Origin: an uncultured Lachnospiraceae bacterium
GTDB taxonomy: Bacteria; Bacillota; Clostridia; Lachnospirales; Lachnospiraceae
Assembly (NCBI GenBank): GCA_947173495.1
Contig: CAMWFQ010000026.1
Location: 1 to 63,234, forward strand
Reading direction: 5' to 3'
DNA: 63,234 nucleotides
Numbering within the stretch: the first letter of the stretch is position 1; each line of letters starts with the position of its first letter. Of the stretch, positions 52,931-62,307 are shown in pieces. The notes beneath the pieces were generated by a model. That model did not search any database, was not told the origin of the DNA, and saw only the letters and a program-made list of their open reading frames with translations. The position numbers and the translations under genes are program-made.

Positions 52931-53824
52931 ATGATACAGGACATTTATCCCAGAATCTATCACAATGAATATCACGATCTGAAGCCTGATGCTCACGATT
53001 TTATTCTGGTATTCCACAAAAACACCGTGCTGATCCGGTATCAGGATGAAAAGATCCGGTATCCTCTCCGGGAGGAACTGAGCGCTTTCGAATGCAGCTT
53101 TCATTATCTGTTCTCCATAGATGATTACCGGTATTTTCTGGCATCTCCTTCTTCCTCAGTTCCGGTCGGGCAGCGCTCTCTGTCCGGGCAGGATCCCTTG
53201 CTCGGGCAGAAGGTTCTGCCCGTTATTACCCTGCCCGGCTACTCCTATGAGGACGTCCGGATCTTCCGCACAGCCTCCTCCAGACATACAGCCTTTGCAG
53301 GTATCACTGCTCACCACCTTTTCGGCTGGTATCAGGCCAATCGGTTCTGCGGGCGATGCGGACACAGGATGCTTCCGGATCAGAAGGAAAGGATGCTTTT
53401 CTGCCCGGAATGCCGTAATATGGTTTATCCGCGAATTTCACCCGCCGTCATTGTCGGCGTTATCAATGAAGATAAAATTTTAATGAGTAAATATGCAGGA
53501 CGCGCCTACACAAATTATGCCCTGATCGCCGGATTTACCGAGATCGGCGAAAACCTGGAACAGACCGTGGCACGGGAGGTCATGGAAGAGGTTGGTCTGA
53601 AGGTCCGTAACATCCGCTATTACAAAAGCCAGCCCTGGGCATTCTCCGGAAGCCTTCTCATGGGATTTTTCTGCGATCTGGATGGATCCGGGCAGATCAC
53701 CCTGGATACAAGTGAGCTGGCGGAAGCAGGATGGTTCGGCAGAGACGAAATCACTTTAACGGATGATCACGTAAGCCTTACCCGTGAGATGATCATGAGA
53801 TTTAAAAACGGTGAAGAAATCTGA
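52931..53824 (+). CDS. nudC: NAD+ diphosphatase / RNA deNADding Nudix hydrolase
   Basis: This 297-residue NudC has an N-terminal domain, a zinc ribbon (CGRCGH ... CPECRN, about 140-165), the Nudix box 'GFTEIGENLEQTVAREVMEE' and the SQPWAFSGSLLMGF motif that marks NAD(H) pyrophosphatases. It splits NADH/NAD+ to mononucleotides and can remove NAD caps from RNA. It is transcribed alone, with its own terminator. Confidence 0.93.
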   Translation: MIQDIYPRIYHNEYHDLKPDAHDFILVFHKNTVLIRYQDEKIRYPLREELSAFECSFHYLFSIDDYRYFLASPSSSVPVGQRSLSGQDPLLGQKVLPVITLPGYSYEDVRIFRTASSRHTAFAGITAHHLFGWYQANRFCGRCGHRMLPDQKERMLFCPECRNMVYPRISPAVIVGVINEDKILMSKYAGRAYTNYALIAGFTEIGENLEQTVAREVMEEVGLKVRNIRYYKSQPWAFSGSLLMGFFCDLDGSGQITLDTSELAEAGWFGRDEITLTDDHVSLTREMIMRFKNGEEI

Positions 53825-53831
53825 CATTCCA

Positions 53832-53876
53832 AGCCGGGCAGAAAAGAGAGTTTCTCTCCTGCCCGGCTGCTTTTAT
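53832..53876. terminator. Terminator between nudC and the aldo/keto reductase
   Basis: AGCCGGGCAG and CTGCCCGGCT form a 10-bp stem, with AGAGAG/CTCTCT continuing inside, followed by GCTTTTAT. It serves convergent genes. Confidence 0.8.
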
Positions 53877-53887
53877 ACGCAGGATTC

Positions 53888-54886
53888 TCAATACATGCTT
53901 AAAATTTCTTCTATCCTGGCGTTTTCTTCCTCGGAAAAGCCGGTATGATCAAGCGCTTTCAGATTCTCCAGAATCTGATCCGGCCTGCTGGCTCCGATCA
54001 GAACAGAGGTCACCTTTCCGTCACGCAGCACCCAGGAAAGGGCCATTTGGGTAAGCGACTGCCCTCTCTCTGAAGCAATCTGATTCAGCTGCCTTACCTT
54101 TTCCAGCTTTTCTTCCGTCAGATCCTTCGCATGGAGATACGGGCTCTTGCCGCTCCCCACTCTGGAATCCTTCGGAATACCGTTCAGATATTTCCCTGTG
54201 AGGATTCCCTGTGCCAGAGGGCTGAATGCAATGCAGCCGATACCGTTCTCATAAAGATAATCCTTCAGGCCGTCCTCTTCGATCCAGCGGTCCAGCATGG
54301 AATAGCGGGGCTGATGGATGACAAAGGGCGTCTTCTGTTCCTTTAATATTTCATAGGCCGCCCTGGTCTGTTCCTTTTTGTAATTGGAGATTCCCACATA
54401 GAGCGCTTTCCCTGACCTTACGATCTGATCCAGCGCCTGCATGGTCTCCTCAAGAGGCGTCTCGGGATCCGGCCTGTGATGATAAAAAATATCCACATAG
54501 TCAAGCCCCATTCTTTTCAGACTCTCATCCAGACTGGCCATCAGATATTTTCTGGAGCCGCCGTTGCCGTAAGGCCCCTTCCACATATCATAGCCGGCCT
54601 TTGTGGAGATGATCATTTCGTTTCTGTAGGGCATCAGATCCGACTTCAGAATCCGTCCCATATTCATCTCCGCACTTCCGTAAACAGGGCCATAATTATT
54701 TGCCAGGTCAAAATGGGTGATTCCGTTATCAAATGCAGTAAATAAGATCTTCTTCATATCCTCCACATTGTTCACAGAACCGAAATTATGCCACATTCCC
54801 AGGGAAAGAGCCGGAAGCTTTAAACCGCTCTTTCCGCACCTGTTATAGATCATTTTCTCATATCTTGCTTCGTCTGCTCTGTACAT
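53888..54886 (-). CDS. Aldo/keto reductase (YghZ/K+-channel-beta type)
   Basis: This 332-residue AKR has the catalytic Asp and Tyr in HFDLANNYGPVYGSAE, Lys in IISTKAGYDMW and His in FYHHRPD, and the NADPH site near FSPLAQGILTGKYL and IGASRPDQI. It belongs to the group including YghZ, which reduces methylglyoxal and L-glyceraldehyde 3-phosphate. ATG at 54886 has AAGGAG upstream and was preferred over GTG at 54901. No operon partner is seen. Confidence 0.92.
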   Translation of the reverse strand: MYRADEARYEKMIYNRCGKSGLKLPALSLGMWHNFGSVNNVEDMKKILFTAFDNGITHFDLANNYGPVYGSAEMNMGRILKSDLMPYRNEMIISTKAGYDMWKGPYGNGGSRKYLMASLDESLKRMGLDYVDIFYHHRPDPETPLEETMQALDQIVRSGKALYVGISNYKKEQTRAAYEILKEQKTPFVIHQPRYSMLDRWIEEDGLKDYLYENGIGCIAFSPLAQGILTGKYLNGIPKDSRVGSGKSPYLHAKDLTEEKLEKVRQLNQIASERGQSLTQMALSWVLRDGKVTSVLIGASRPDQILENLKALDHTGFSEEENARIEEILSMY

Positions 54887-54973
54887 TCTGCTCTCCTTCA
54901 CCTGATTGCCATTTCATTTTCCGCCTTTATCATAGCATTCTTTCGGGGCGACTGCAATAAAAAGACTTTTATG

Positions 54974-55978
54974 TCAGCGCTGACAATCCCCGGGCACCTC
55001 AGGAATCCCTTTTTCACTCAGAATCTGTATGGCAGTGGCCGGCCCAAGATTTTTCCAGTCCTTTATACACCAGACTACCTGTTTGTCCTCAGTCACTTCA
55101 ACCAGCTGAGGCGTATTGCCGTTATCCCCTCTGGAACACAGAATGGTATTTCCGTTTTCCAGCCGCACACAGCTCTGGCTTCCTTCCAGACGATAGGAAA
55201 GAGGCAGTTCTTCCAGTCTGATCTCCCAGACAGTTTCTCCTTTGCTGTTCACCTCCAACGTTCTGTCTTCTCCTTCCGCTGTAATAAGAGTATTTCCGTT
55301 TTTTAAGCGTACTGCCGCCCACGGCCCTTTTACCCTGTATGACCATATTTCTTTCATGTTCTTGTCATATTCCACTACTTTATTCTCGGATAAATGCGAA
55401 ATCAGAAAGGTATTTTGAGGGGTATACCGGAATCTGCGAAACTGACCGTGCACACTGACCCGTGGATCACATGGAATCTCCTTTTCCCAGAGCAGGCTGC
55501 CTGTAACTGTATCTGCCAACACCATTTTAGGAGGCTTTCCATTGATCAGCATGTATACTCTTTCAAGCCCAACAGGCTGCAAAGTGTGAATCTCTTCATC
55601 CGGCCTGCAGCTGTAACGCCAGATCAGCTTTTTCTGCGGCGTAACCTTTCCTGCCCATGCCATCCTGGAAAATAAAACATTTCCATCCGACAGCATCCAG
55701 ATATCATCATACTCCCAGCCTTTGCCTGTAGAATAAGTCCAGATGATCTTTCCTCCACTGATCAGAAAAATCTTATTGCACCCCTCCCCTATATAGAGCA
55801 TGGGATACCTGGAGAGGCCTCCTCCGGGGAAATTCCACGGATTTCCCTCCTTTGCCACCCTCCAGAAGGGAGGGTCTATCTCCTTGTCCTCCTCAGGTCC
55901 CGTCTCCGGAATCTTTTTGTCCAAAAATAATTTTAACAATGCTTCCGGCTTCTCTCCTCGTTCTTCCTTACCATTCAT
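54974..55978 (-). CDS. Cytoplasmic beta-propeller protein of unknown function
   Basis: This 334-residue protein without a signal peptide is built from repeats of about 45 residues such as NGNTLITAEGEDRTLEVNSK with GETVWEI, and NGNTILCSRGDNGN with QVVWCI. This is the pattern of PQQ-like/arylsulfotransferase-like beta-propellers. No catalytic set was recognised. It is the last gene of the ABC operon 56006-59688, and the only non-transport gene in it. It may act on or sense the imported sugar. Confidence 0.7.
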   Translation of the reverse strand: MNGKEERGEKPEALLKLFLDKKIPETGPEEDKEIDPPFWRVAKEGNPWNFPGGGLSRYPMLYIGEGCNKIFLISGGKIIWTYSTGKGWEYDDIWMLSDGNVLFSRMAWAGKVTPQKKLIWRYSCRPDEEIHTLQPVGLERVYMLINGKPPKMVLADTVTGSLLWEKEIPCDPRVSVHGQFRRFRYTPQNTFLISHLSENKVVEYDKNMKEIWSYRVKGPWAAVRLKNGNTLITAEGEDRTLEVNSKGETVWEIRLEELPLSYRLEGSQSCVRLENGNTILCSRGDNGNTPQLVEVTEDKQVVWCIKDWKNLGPATAIQILSEKGIPEVPGDCQR

Positions 55979-56005
55979 TTTTACAGTTTTCCTTTCTACG
56001 ATTGA

Positions 56006-56893
56006 CTATCCTTTCACAGCTCCCATAATCAGTCCACTGGTAAAATACTTCTGAAGAAACGGATAGACAACCAGAATCGGAACCATCGTTACCACTATTT
56101 TCGCGGCATTCAACGTACGGGAACTCATTTTGGCCAGTTCCAGCAGCTGCTCCGTGGTCATATTCTGTTTTGCATCCACTGATACGACAAATTGCTGGAC
56201 ATATGACTGTAACGGTAACTTGGAGGCAGAATTCATCAGGATAATACCATCAAAATAATTATTCCAGTGATATAGCAGAACAAACAACCCCACTGTTGCC
56301 AGTCCGGGAAGGGAAACTGGCAGGTATATTTTCAGCAGTGTCGTGAACGGACCTGCACCGTCCATAACTGCCGCTTCCTCCAGCTCCTTCGGAATTCCCT
56401 TGAAAAAATTCATCATTAATATAATATTGTACACCTGTACAGCGCAGGGCAGTACCAAGGCCCACATGGTATCCAGCAAACCATAGTTTTTAATCGTTAT
56501 GTACCAGGGGATTGTGCCTCCATTAAACAACATGGTGAATACCAGAAACCACATGTAAATATTTCTCTGGGGGAACTCTCTTTTATCCTTCGACAGGGGA
56601 TACGCCATGATGATAATCAGTATCATGTTAATGCCGCCTCCCAGCAATACTCTTTTTACAGATATGCCAAAAGCCGTGAAAAAAGCCTTTTCTTCCAAAA
56701 GCTTTTTATAAGCGGTAAGCTGCAGGTCTACAGGCCAGATTGTCACCTTTCCCGCGTCTGCCGCTGCCGCGCCGGAAAAGGACAGCGCTGTGCAATGCAG
56801 TACGGGAAAAATACAGACCAGGGCTGCTAATATCGCCAGCAAAGCCAGCATCAGATCCACGATACGATTTTTTCGGTTTTTATACTCGATCAT
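56006..56893 (-). CDS. Sugar ABC transporter permease (LplC/YtcP type), second locus
   Basis: This 295-residue CUT1 permease has about six membrane segments and the EAA loop 'ELEEAAVMDGAGPFTTLLKI'. It is encoded 12 bp after its LplB-type partner. The C terminus, FLQKYFTSGLIMGAVKG, is like the first locus's permease. Confidence 0.93.
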   Translation of the reverse strand: MIEYKNRKNRIVDLMLALLAILAALVCIFPVLHCTALSFSGAAAADAGKVTIWPVDLQLTAYKKLLEEKAFFTAFGISVKRVLLGGGINMILIIIMAYPLSKDKREFPQRNIYMWFLVFTMLFNGGTIPWYITIKNYGLLDTMWALVLPCAVQVYNIILMMNFFKGIPKELEEAAVMDGAGPFTTLLKIYLPVSLPGLATVGLFVLLYHWNNYFDGIILMNSASKLPLQSYVQQFVVSVDAKQNMTTEQLLELAKMSSRTLNAAKIVVTMVPILVVYPFLQKYFTSGLIMGAVKG

Positions 56894-56905
56894 ACTCTTT
56901 TCCCT

Positions 56906-57814
56906 CTAAAAAATGCGGTAGCCTGCGAACTTATCCGCCAGATAATAGGATATGGATATCATAATAAGGCTGATCACTGACTTAAAAACGCCCACGGCGG
57001 TGGCCAATGAATATTTCAGGTCCACAAGGCCTGTCCTGTACACAAAGGTATCTATAATGTCTCCTGTGGAATACAGCAACGGATTATACATATTATATAT
57101 CTGGTCAAACCCTGCATTTAAAATGTTTCCAAGAGACAGCGTCGCCATCAGAACAATCGTCGGCATAATAGACGGCAGTGTGACTGATATCAGCATTTTC
57201 CATCTCCCGGCCCCATCCATGGCGGCCGATTCATACAGAGAAATGTCCACTGCCATAATAGCTGCAAGATACACGATGGTTCCGAATCCGAACTCCTTCC
57301 ATATATCCGTGACCACCAGGATTCCACGAAAGAGTTCTGGCTTTGCCATAAAAAATACAGGTTCCAATCCAATGCTGCCTAATATCCGGTTTAAAATTCC
57401 ATCCAGAGAAAGAATCTCCTTTACAATCCCCCCCAGAACCACCCACGAAAGGAAATGAGGAAGATAAATGATTGTCTGTATACTTCTTCTAAGCACGGAT
57501 TTTCTGATCTCATTCAGCAGCAGGGCAAACGCGATGGGTACAATCAGCCCTGCAATGATTTTCATGACTGCTATAATCAGTGTATTTTTAATGACCTGTA
57601 CGCCATTGGGAAGTTGAAAAATATAGCGAAACCAATAAAGTCCCACCCACTTTGAATGAAAAATCCCTGCTCCGGGCTTGTAATTCTCAAAGGCAATTGC
57701 TATTCCTGCCATAGGAACTATGCTGAAAAAAATCAGCAGAATAAGGCCCGGAAGCATCATCAGATTATATACTATTACAGTCCGTCCGGCTTTTTTTAAG
57801 CTTTTCTTTTTCAC
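56906..57814 (-). CDS. Sugar ABC transporter permease (LplB type), second locus
   Basis: This 302-residue permease starts at a GTG (57814) with GGAGG nine bases upstream and a Lys-rich N terminus. The first membrane segment contains MLPGLILLIFFSIVPMAGIA, and the EAA-type loop is SLYESAAMDGAGRWKMLISV. It is separated from the binding-protein gene by 152 bp carrying repeat B copy 3. No ATPase gene is nearby. Confidence 0.93.
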   Translation of the reverse strand: MKKKSLKKAGRTVIVYNLMMLPGLILLIFFSIVPMAGIAIAFENYKPGAGIFHSKWVGLYWFRYIFQLPNGVQVIKNTLIIAVMKIIAGLIVPIAFALLLNEIRKSVLRRSIQTIIYLPHFLSWVVLGGIVKEILSLDGILNRILGSIGLEPVFFMAKPELFRGILVVTDIWKEFGFGTIVYLAAIMAVDISLYESAAMDGAGRWKMLISVTLPSIMPTIVLMATLSLGNILNAGFDQIYNMYNPLLYSTGDIIDTFVYRTGLVDLKYSLATAVGVFKSVISLIMISISYYLADKFAGYRIF

Positions 57815-57830
57815 ACTCTTTTTCCTCCAG

Positions 57831-57961
57831 TCGAGCAGAGAAGATTTCTTCCCCCTACTCGCGCGCCGGGCACCTGTCAGGCTCCTGCTGAAACCCTTCC
57901 TCTGGTGTCCGTGTGCATAAAAATGCCAGCCAGGATAAGGTAAACTTACCCTGGCTCTTTA
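57831..57961. repeat. Structured repeat B, copy 3, plus hairpin
   Basis: This copy shares TCGAGCAG, GCGCGC and the ending GTGCATAAAAATGC with copies 1 and 2. The main stem is GGGCACC (57868-57874) with GGTGTCC (57904-57910), a different sequence from the GGCCTGCA/TGCGGGCC stem of copy 1. A second hairpin, AGCCAGGATAAGGTAA with TTACCCTGGCT, follows at 57928-57957. It lies between the binding-protein and permease genes, as does copy 1. Confidence 0.7.
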
Positions 57962-57966
57962 TCTGA

Positions 57967-59688
57967 TCATCCCTCATTGAGATAAGCGTCATTTACTTCC
58001 CGGGTAATCTGCTCTCCGCCCATTGAATTCCAGCTTTTTACAAAATCATCAAAGGCATCGATATCTTCCTCTCCCATAATAATTTTCAAAAGCATTTGAT
58101 TTTCCAGATCCTCCAGAGAAGACCAGTTCATGGACATCGTGGTTGTGGTTGCCGGATAATACAGCTCCTTCACCGCGAGCTTTGAATCATCGCTTGCTAC
58201 CAGCGATCCCTCCACCCGGGCTGCATAAAACCTCCATGAGGCAGGGTCCTTATTCTCCAGCCATTCCCGACAGGGTTCATAAAATTGTTGCCCGTCTCCG
58301 TTCAGCCTGGATGTATCGCCTGTCTCTAATGCTTCCTGCAGCGTTTTGGCATCTCGCGGTACTGCATCATTATACTGCACCATACAACGACCCGCCGGGC
58401 CGAACCCATAACCGATATATCCTCCATCCTCTCTGTATTTTTCTCCGATTGCAGCAAGCTCTTTATCTGCTCCTCTTAACCAGTTATAGTTTAAAAGCTC
58501 CCAAACCACTTCCGGATGCTCATATCCTTTTCTCACCACCAGCCAGTTTTCGTGAAAATTCTGCTGCATCGGATGATACTTTCCATCCTCTGACAAAGGT
58601 GCCAGACAGGGCTTCCAGTTACATTCAGGATCGCTCACCACTGCATTGGATACCGGCCAGTCCGGATACCACCAGGTGGCAAATGTAATTCCGCCCCGTC
58701 CGGAGATCAGAAGCTCTGTCAGATCGTCTCCTGTACGGACCGCAAATTCCTGATCAATGATTCCTTCCTGATACAGTTCATTAAGGTACTTCAGCGCTTC
58801 TTTCATCTGAGGCTGAACCGTCCCATATTCCACCTTTCCCTCATCGGTTACCACCCATGAGCGGGGATAAGCGTCAAAGGTATTGAAAATCGGATCCAGT
58901 GTCTGGTTCCTGTTATAATACCCTGCCACATCATTGCTGCATATAATCCCAATGGTATTTCCTTCACCACCCATATCATTTTCTATAAATGCCCTGGCCA
59001 CATCCATAAGGCTTTCCCTGTCTGTCGGCATCTCAAGATTAAGTTTATCCAGCCAGTCCTGCCGAATCCAGAGGAAGTTAAACTGATAACCATAGCACAA
59101 ATCCGGAACAGCCATAAGCTTATCTTCGTAGACGGCAGTGGTAAATGCATCTTCTCCATAGCTTTCATAAAAGTCCTTAATATAGTCAGCCGCCTTCTGT
59201 TCATAGGTTCCGGTCAAATCTTCAATCATATCGTTATCCACCAGCTCCTGAAGCTGGTTTCTGTCTCTCACCAGCATGATATCCGGCAGATCACCGCTGG
59301 CAATACACAGGGATACCTTCTGCTCATACTCATCATTCGCCACCTGCCAGGCATATTCCATATCGACATTGCTTTTCTCCAGCATATATCTCGTATACGG
59401 GTTATCGCTGGGCGTATCTTCGTTGATAAAGACATCCTCCGTATATGTGGGACAGGCCACCGTCACCGTAACAGTCTCCGAATACGGCTCGAATGCCCCC
59501 GCTGTTCCTTCTTCTGCCAAAGTTTCCTTCTGCACACTGTCCTCCGTTGTCTCCCCCGCTGTCTGATTACTGTTTTCTGTCGCTTTGCCTGTATCCTCCG
59601 CTTTATCACCACAGGCACACAGCGATACTGCAAGCGCAATTCCGATTGCCGCAGCCGTCAGTTTTTCCCGTACTCTGTTTTTTCTCAT
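57967..59688 (-). CDS. Sugar-binding lipoprotein of the second ABC locus
   Basis: This 573-residue family 1 binding protein has a signal peptide with lipobox SLCAC (Cys26), a Thr/Glu-rich linker to about residue 65, and a binding domain starting with VTVTVACPTY. It is about as long as the LplA-like protein at 31442 but clearly diverged. AGGAGG lies upstream. It leads the operon with two permeases and the propeller gene, and is divergent from the two-component system at 59871, which probably controls it. Confidence 0.93.
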   Translation of the reverse strand: MRKNRVREKLTAAAIGIALAVSLCACGDKAEDTGKATENSNQTAGETTEDSVQKETLAEEGTAGAFEPYSETVTVTVACPTYTEDVFINEDTPSDNPYTRYMLEKSNVDMEYAWQVANDEYEQKVSLCIASGDLPDIMLVRDRNQLQELVDNDMIEDLTGTYEQKAADYIKDFYESYGEDAFTTAVYEDKLMAVPDLCYGYQFNFLWIRQDWLDKLNLEMPTDRESLMDVARAFIENDMGGEGNTIGIICSNDVAGYYNRNQTLDPIFNTFDAYPRSWVVTDEGKVEYGTVQPQMKEALKYLNELYQEGIIDQEFAVRTGDDLTELLISGRGGITFATWWYPDWPVSNAVVSDPECNWKPCLAPLSEDGKYHPMQQNFHENWLVVRKGYEHPEVVWELLNYNWLRGADKELAAIGEKYREDGGYIGYGFGPAGRCMVQYNDAVPRDAKTLQEALETGDTSRLNGDGQQFYEPCREWLENKDPASWRFYAARVEGSLVASDDSKLAVKELYYPATTTTMSMNWSSLEDLENQMLLKIIMGEEDIDAFDDFVKSWNSMGGEQITREVNDAYLNEG

Positions 59689-59803
59689 TACCCTCTACCT
59701 CCTCCTGCATTGTTTTGTGTTTCCATGCTTTTATGCTATCACTTCCCTGTAACAGCCTACAATTTCATATTTTTTTGATTTATTGCACATTCTTTGTATT
59801 CTC

Positions 59804-59832
59804 TTGTCTGGCTTTTCGGGATACGCTATAAT
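59804..59832 (+). promoter_or_regulatory. SigA-type promoter of the two-component system
   Basis: TTGTCT (59804-59809) and TATAAT (59827-59832) are 17 bp apart, 39 bp before the response regulator start. The divergent gap 59689-59870 also holds the binding-protein promoter, where no clear consensus was found. Confidence 0.75.
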
Positions 59833-59870
59833 ATCATCATATACCTGTTGGAGAAGTATGAGGGAACTTT

Positions 59871-60617
59871 ATGTATAATGTACTGATTGTAGACGACGAG
59901 CTGATAGAACGTGAGGGGCTGAAGGATCTGATCACTGCAATGGATCTTCCCTTTTATGTTCATCTGGCCTCCGATGGAGAAGTTGCTCTGAAATATATAA
60001 GAAGTAATCAAAATATTGATATCCTGATTACTGATATTAAAATGTCCTTCATGGATGGCCTGTCCCTGATCCATGAAGTGCATCAATATGATCCTTCTCT
60101 TCCCATCATTATTTTCAGTGCCTATGATAAGTTTGATTATGCTCAGAAGGCCATTTCTCTGAATGTATGCGACTATCTTCTTAAGCCGATTGAACCGGAT
60201 ATCTTTTATCAGAGCATGCAAAAGGCCATCCGGATTTGTGAAAAAAACCGCCGCAGCGCTTCTTCTGATGTGGTTGAAAGGCTCAGCTCCAGAAAAGAAC
60301 ATGCTATTGTAACCCAGATAAAAACCATTATCGAATCCGAATACAACAAAGATATCAGTCTGGAATACATCTCCACTCTCTGTCAACGCAGCCCATCCTA
60401 TCTGTCCAATCTGTTCAGCTCCGAAACCGGTCAGACAGTGGTTTCCTATCTGAAAGAATTCCGCATGGCAAAAGCTGCTGATCTGCTGAAAAATACAAAT
60501 CTGAAAATTGTTGACATTGCAGCCACTGTTGGATATATCAATCCCAATTATTTTAACAGAGTCTTTCAGTCCTTTTATCATATGTCACCGGGCGAGTACA
60601 GAGAGGGGACAAAATAG
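59871..60617 (+). CDS. YesN-type response regulator with AraC output domain
   Basis: This 248-residue protein has a receiver domain (about 1-120) with Asp8, Asp9 and phospho-acceptor Asp55 in ILITDIKM, and Lys in LLKPIE. An AraC HTH (about 145-246) follows, with 'SLEYISTLCQRSPSYLSNLF' and KIVDIAATVGYINPNYFNRV. It would bind near the divergent ABC operon on phosphorylation. The sensor kinase gene begins right after its stop. Confidence 0.95.
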   Translation: MYNVLIVDDELIEREGLKDLITAMDLPFYVHLASDGEVALKYIRSNQNIDILITDIKMSFMDGLSLIHEVHQYDPSLPIIIFSAYDKFDYAQKAISLNVCDYLLKPIEPDIFYQSMQKAIRICEKNRRSASSDVVERLSSRKEHAIVTQIKTIIESEYNKDISLEYISTLCQRSPSYLSNLFSSETGQTVVSYLKEFRMAKAADLLKNTNLKIVDIAATVGYINPNYFNRVFQSFYHMSPGEYREGTK

Positions 60618-62303
60618 ATGGCCTTTATCAGTATTTATAAAGAAAAATACAGAAATCTCTCTTTGAAAAACAAGCTGACGCTTTCCTATATCTGTATTTC
60701 TATGCTTCCTCTTATATCCATATCCATATGCGCTCTTTATCTTCTGTATAATTTCTGCACCCAGCGTGCTATCTCCGATTACGAAGAGTCCCTGAACCAG
60801 ATGGCAGACAATCTGGATTATAAAATCGGACTGTATAATACATCCATGGATTATCTGATCAATAACTCCAATCTGGCACATGCCCTTCAGGACACTCATA
60901 CAAATTCGTGGACCCGCTATACGAATTACATTCATATTATTGATCCGACCCTTTCCGCCATATCAAATTTAAATACTGATTTTCAGTCTATTACTATTTA
61001 TCATGACAACTCGCTTCTGGATTGTCACAGACCAGGTGTTATGACCATGGACTATTTTGAAAAGCCTTCCTGCTTTGAACAGATCCTCAATTATGAAAAA
61101 ATCTGGACTGTGGAAAACGGCTGTCCTGTCTTTTATTCCAGATTGATCAACACAAAATTAAATGCGCCTCTTACCATCGTCCGTACCGCAATTAATGAAT
61201 CTTCTGTATTCGATTTATATTTTGACAATCTTCCGGAATACCGGCTTGTACTCTCCGACAAAAGCGGAAATGTCCTCTGGGATGATTCTTCGCTGCAAGG
61301 AAGCCGGATACCGGAAAATGCTGCATCCTGCACTCACCTTTGCAGGGCGTTGCAGAATGTAGACTGGTCACTGGAATTATATCTTCCGGTATCCTATATC
61401 TATGTTTATATATCCTCTCTGCTGCGCACCATTTTTATTGTCATACTGATATGCCTGGCTATCATTCTGCCTCTCTCTGCCTTGTATTCCAAAAATATTG
61501 TCAATCGCCTTACCTATATCAGTAAAAAAATGAATGAAATTGAACACGGGAATCTGTCTGTCCTCATAGAATCTCCTGCCCGTGATGAAATCGGTCAGCT
61601 GGCCTCCCATTTTAATACCATGACCTTATCCTTAAATTCCACCATGGAAAAACTGTATCAGGCAGAAATTGAGCGACAGAAGGCCGAGAATCAGGCTTTG
61701 AGGGCACAGATCAATCCTCATTTCCTGTATAACACTCTTTCTATGATTAACTGGCTCTCCATTAAATCAGGAAATATGGAAATATCCTCCCTGATTACTA
61801 CCTTATCCAAATTTTACAGAACAGCTCTTAATCATGGGAACCTGGAAAGCCTTTTGTCGGATGAACTCCTGAACGTCCAAAGTTATATACATTTACAGCT
61901 GAAAATGCACTCAGACAGTTTTTCCACCTTATATCAGATTCCGGAAGAATGCAAAAGCTGCATTGTTCCAACATTTATCCTTCAACCTATTGCTGAAAAC
62001 GCAATTGAACATGGGATTGATACTATCAGAAATCTTGCAGGGAAAATTTTGATCGAAGCAAAAGAATCGGAGAATTTCCTCTACCTTACTATCAGTAATA
62101 ACGGAACTCCTTTTGAAGAAGCGGCCTTTTATAATGCTCTGAATCAAACCGAAAAAAGCTATGGCCTCAAGAACGTATATGCGCGAATCCTTGCGCTGGG
62201 AGAAGGCTGCTACATGAAGCTGGCCACTCCTCCCTCCGGCTACACCACAAGTATTCAGATCCGATTACTTGTTAAAAGGGCCGATCCGGGGACGACTCTG
62301 TGA
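60618..62303 (+). CDS. YesM-type sensor histidine kinase
   Basis: This 561-residue kinase has two membrane helices (about 22-45 and 270-295), an extracellular sensor domain between them, a HAMP segment (about 297-350), the His_kinase box with His368 in QINPHFLYNTLS, and the ATPase domain with Asn461 in AENAIEHG. It lacks a separate DHp of the classic type, as in the LytS/YesM family. It partners the regulator at 59871-60617. Confidence 0.95.
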   Translation: MAFISIYKEKYRNLSLKNKLTLSYICISMLPLISISICALYLLYNFCTQRAISDYEESLNQMADNLDYKIGLYNTSMDYLINNSNLAHALQDTHTNSWTRYTNYIHIIDPTLSAISNLNTDFQSITIYHDNSLLDCHRPGVMTMDYFEKPSCFEQILNYEKIWTVENGCPVFYSRLINTKLNAPLTIVRTAINESSVFDLYFDNLPEYRLVLSDKSGNVLWDDSSLQGSRIPENAASCTHLCRALQNVDWSLELYLPVSYIYVYISSLLRTIFIVILICLAIILPLSALYSKNIVNRLTYISKKMNEIEHGNLSVLIESPARDEIGQLASHFNTMTLSLNSTMEKLYQAEIERQKAENQALRAQINPHFLYNTLSMINWLSIKSGNMEISSLITTLSKFYRTALNHGNLESLLSDELLNVQSYIHLQLKMHSDSFSTLYQIPEECKSCIVPTFILQPIAENAIEHGIDTIRNLAGKILIEAKESENFLYLTISNNGTPFEEAAFYNALNQTEKSYGLKNVYARILALGEGCYMKLATPPSGYTTSIQIRLLVKRADPGTTL

Positions 62304-62307
62304 AATT

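Noticed and set aside
51891-52934. Plus-strand ORF of 347 codons
   Set aside because: It is antisense to prmA and the prmA-nudC gap; its composition (Leu/Ile/His/Cys-rich) is that of a shadow frame.
59826-60581. Minus-strand ORF of 251 codons
   Set aside because: It is antisense to the clear response regulator gene, has no family features and arises from the same DNA.
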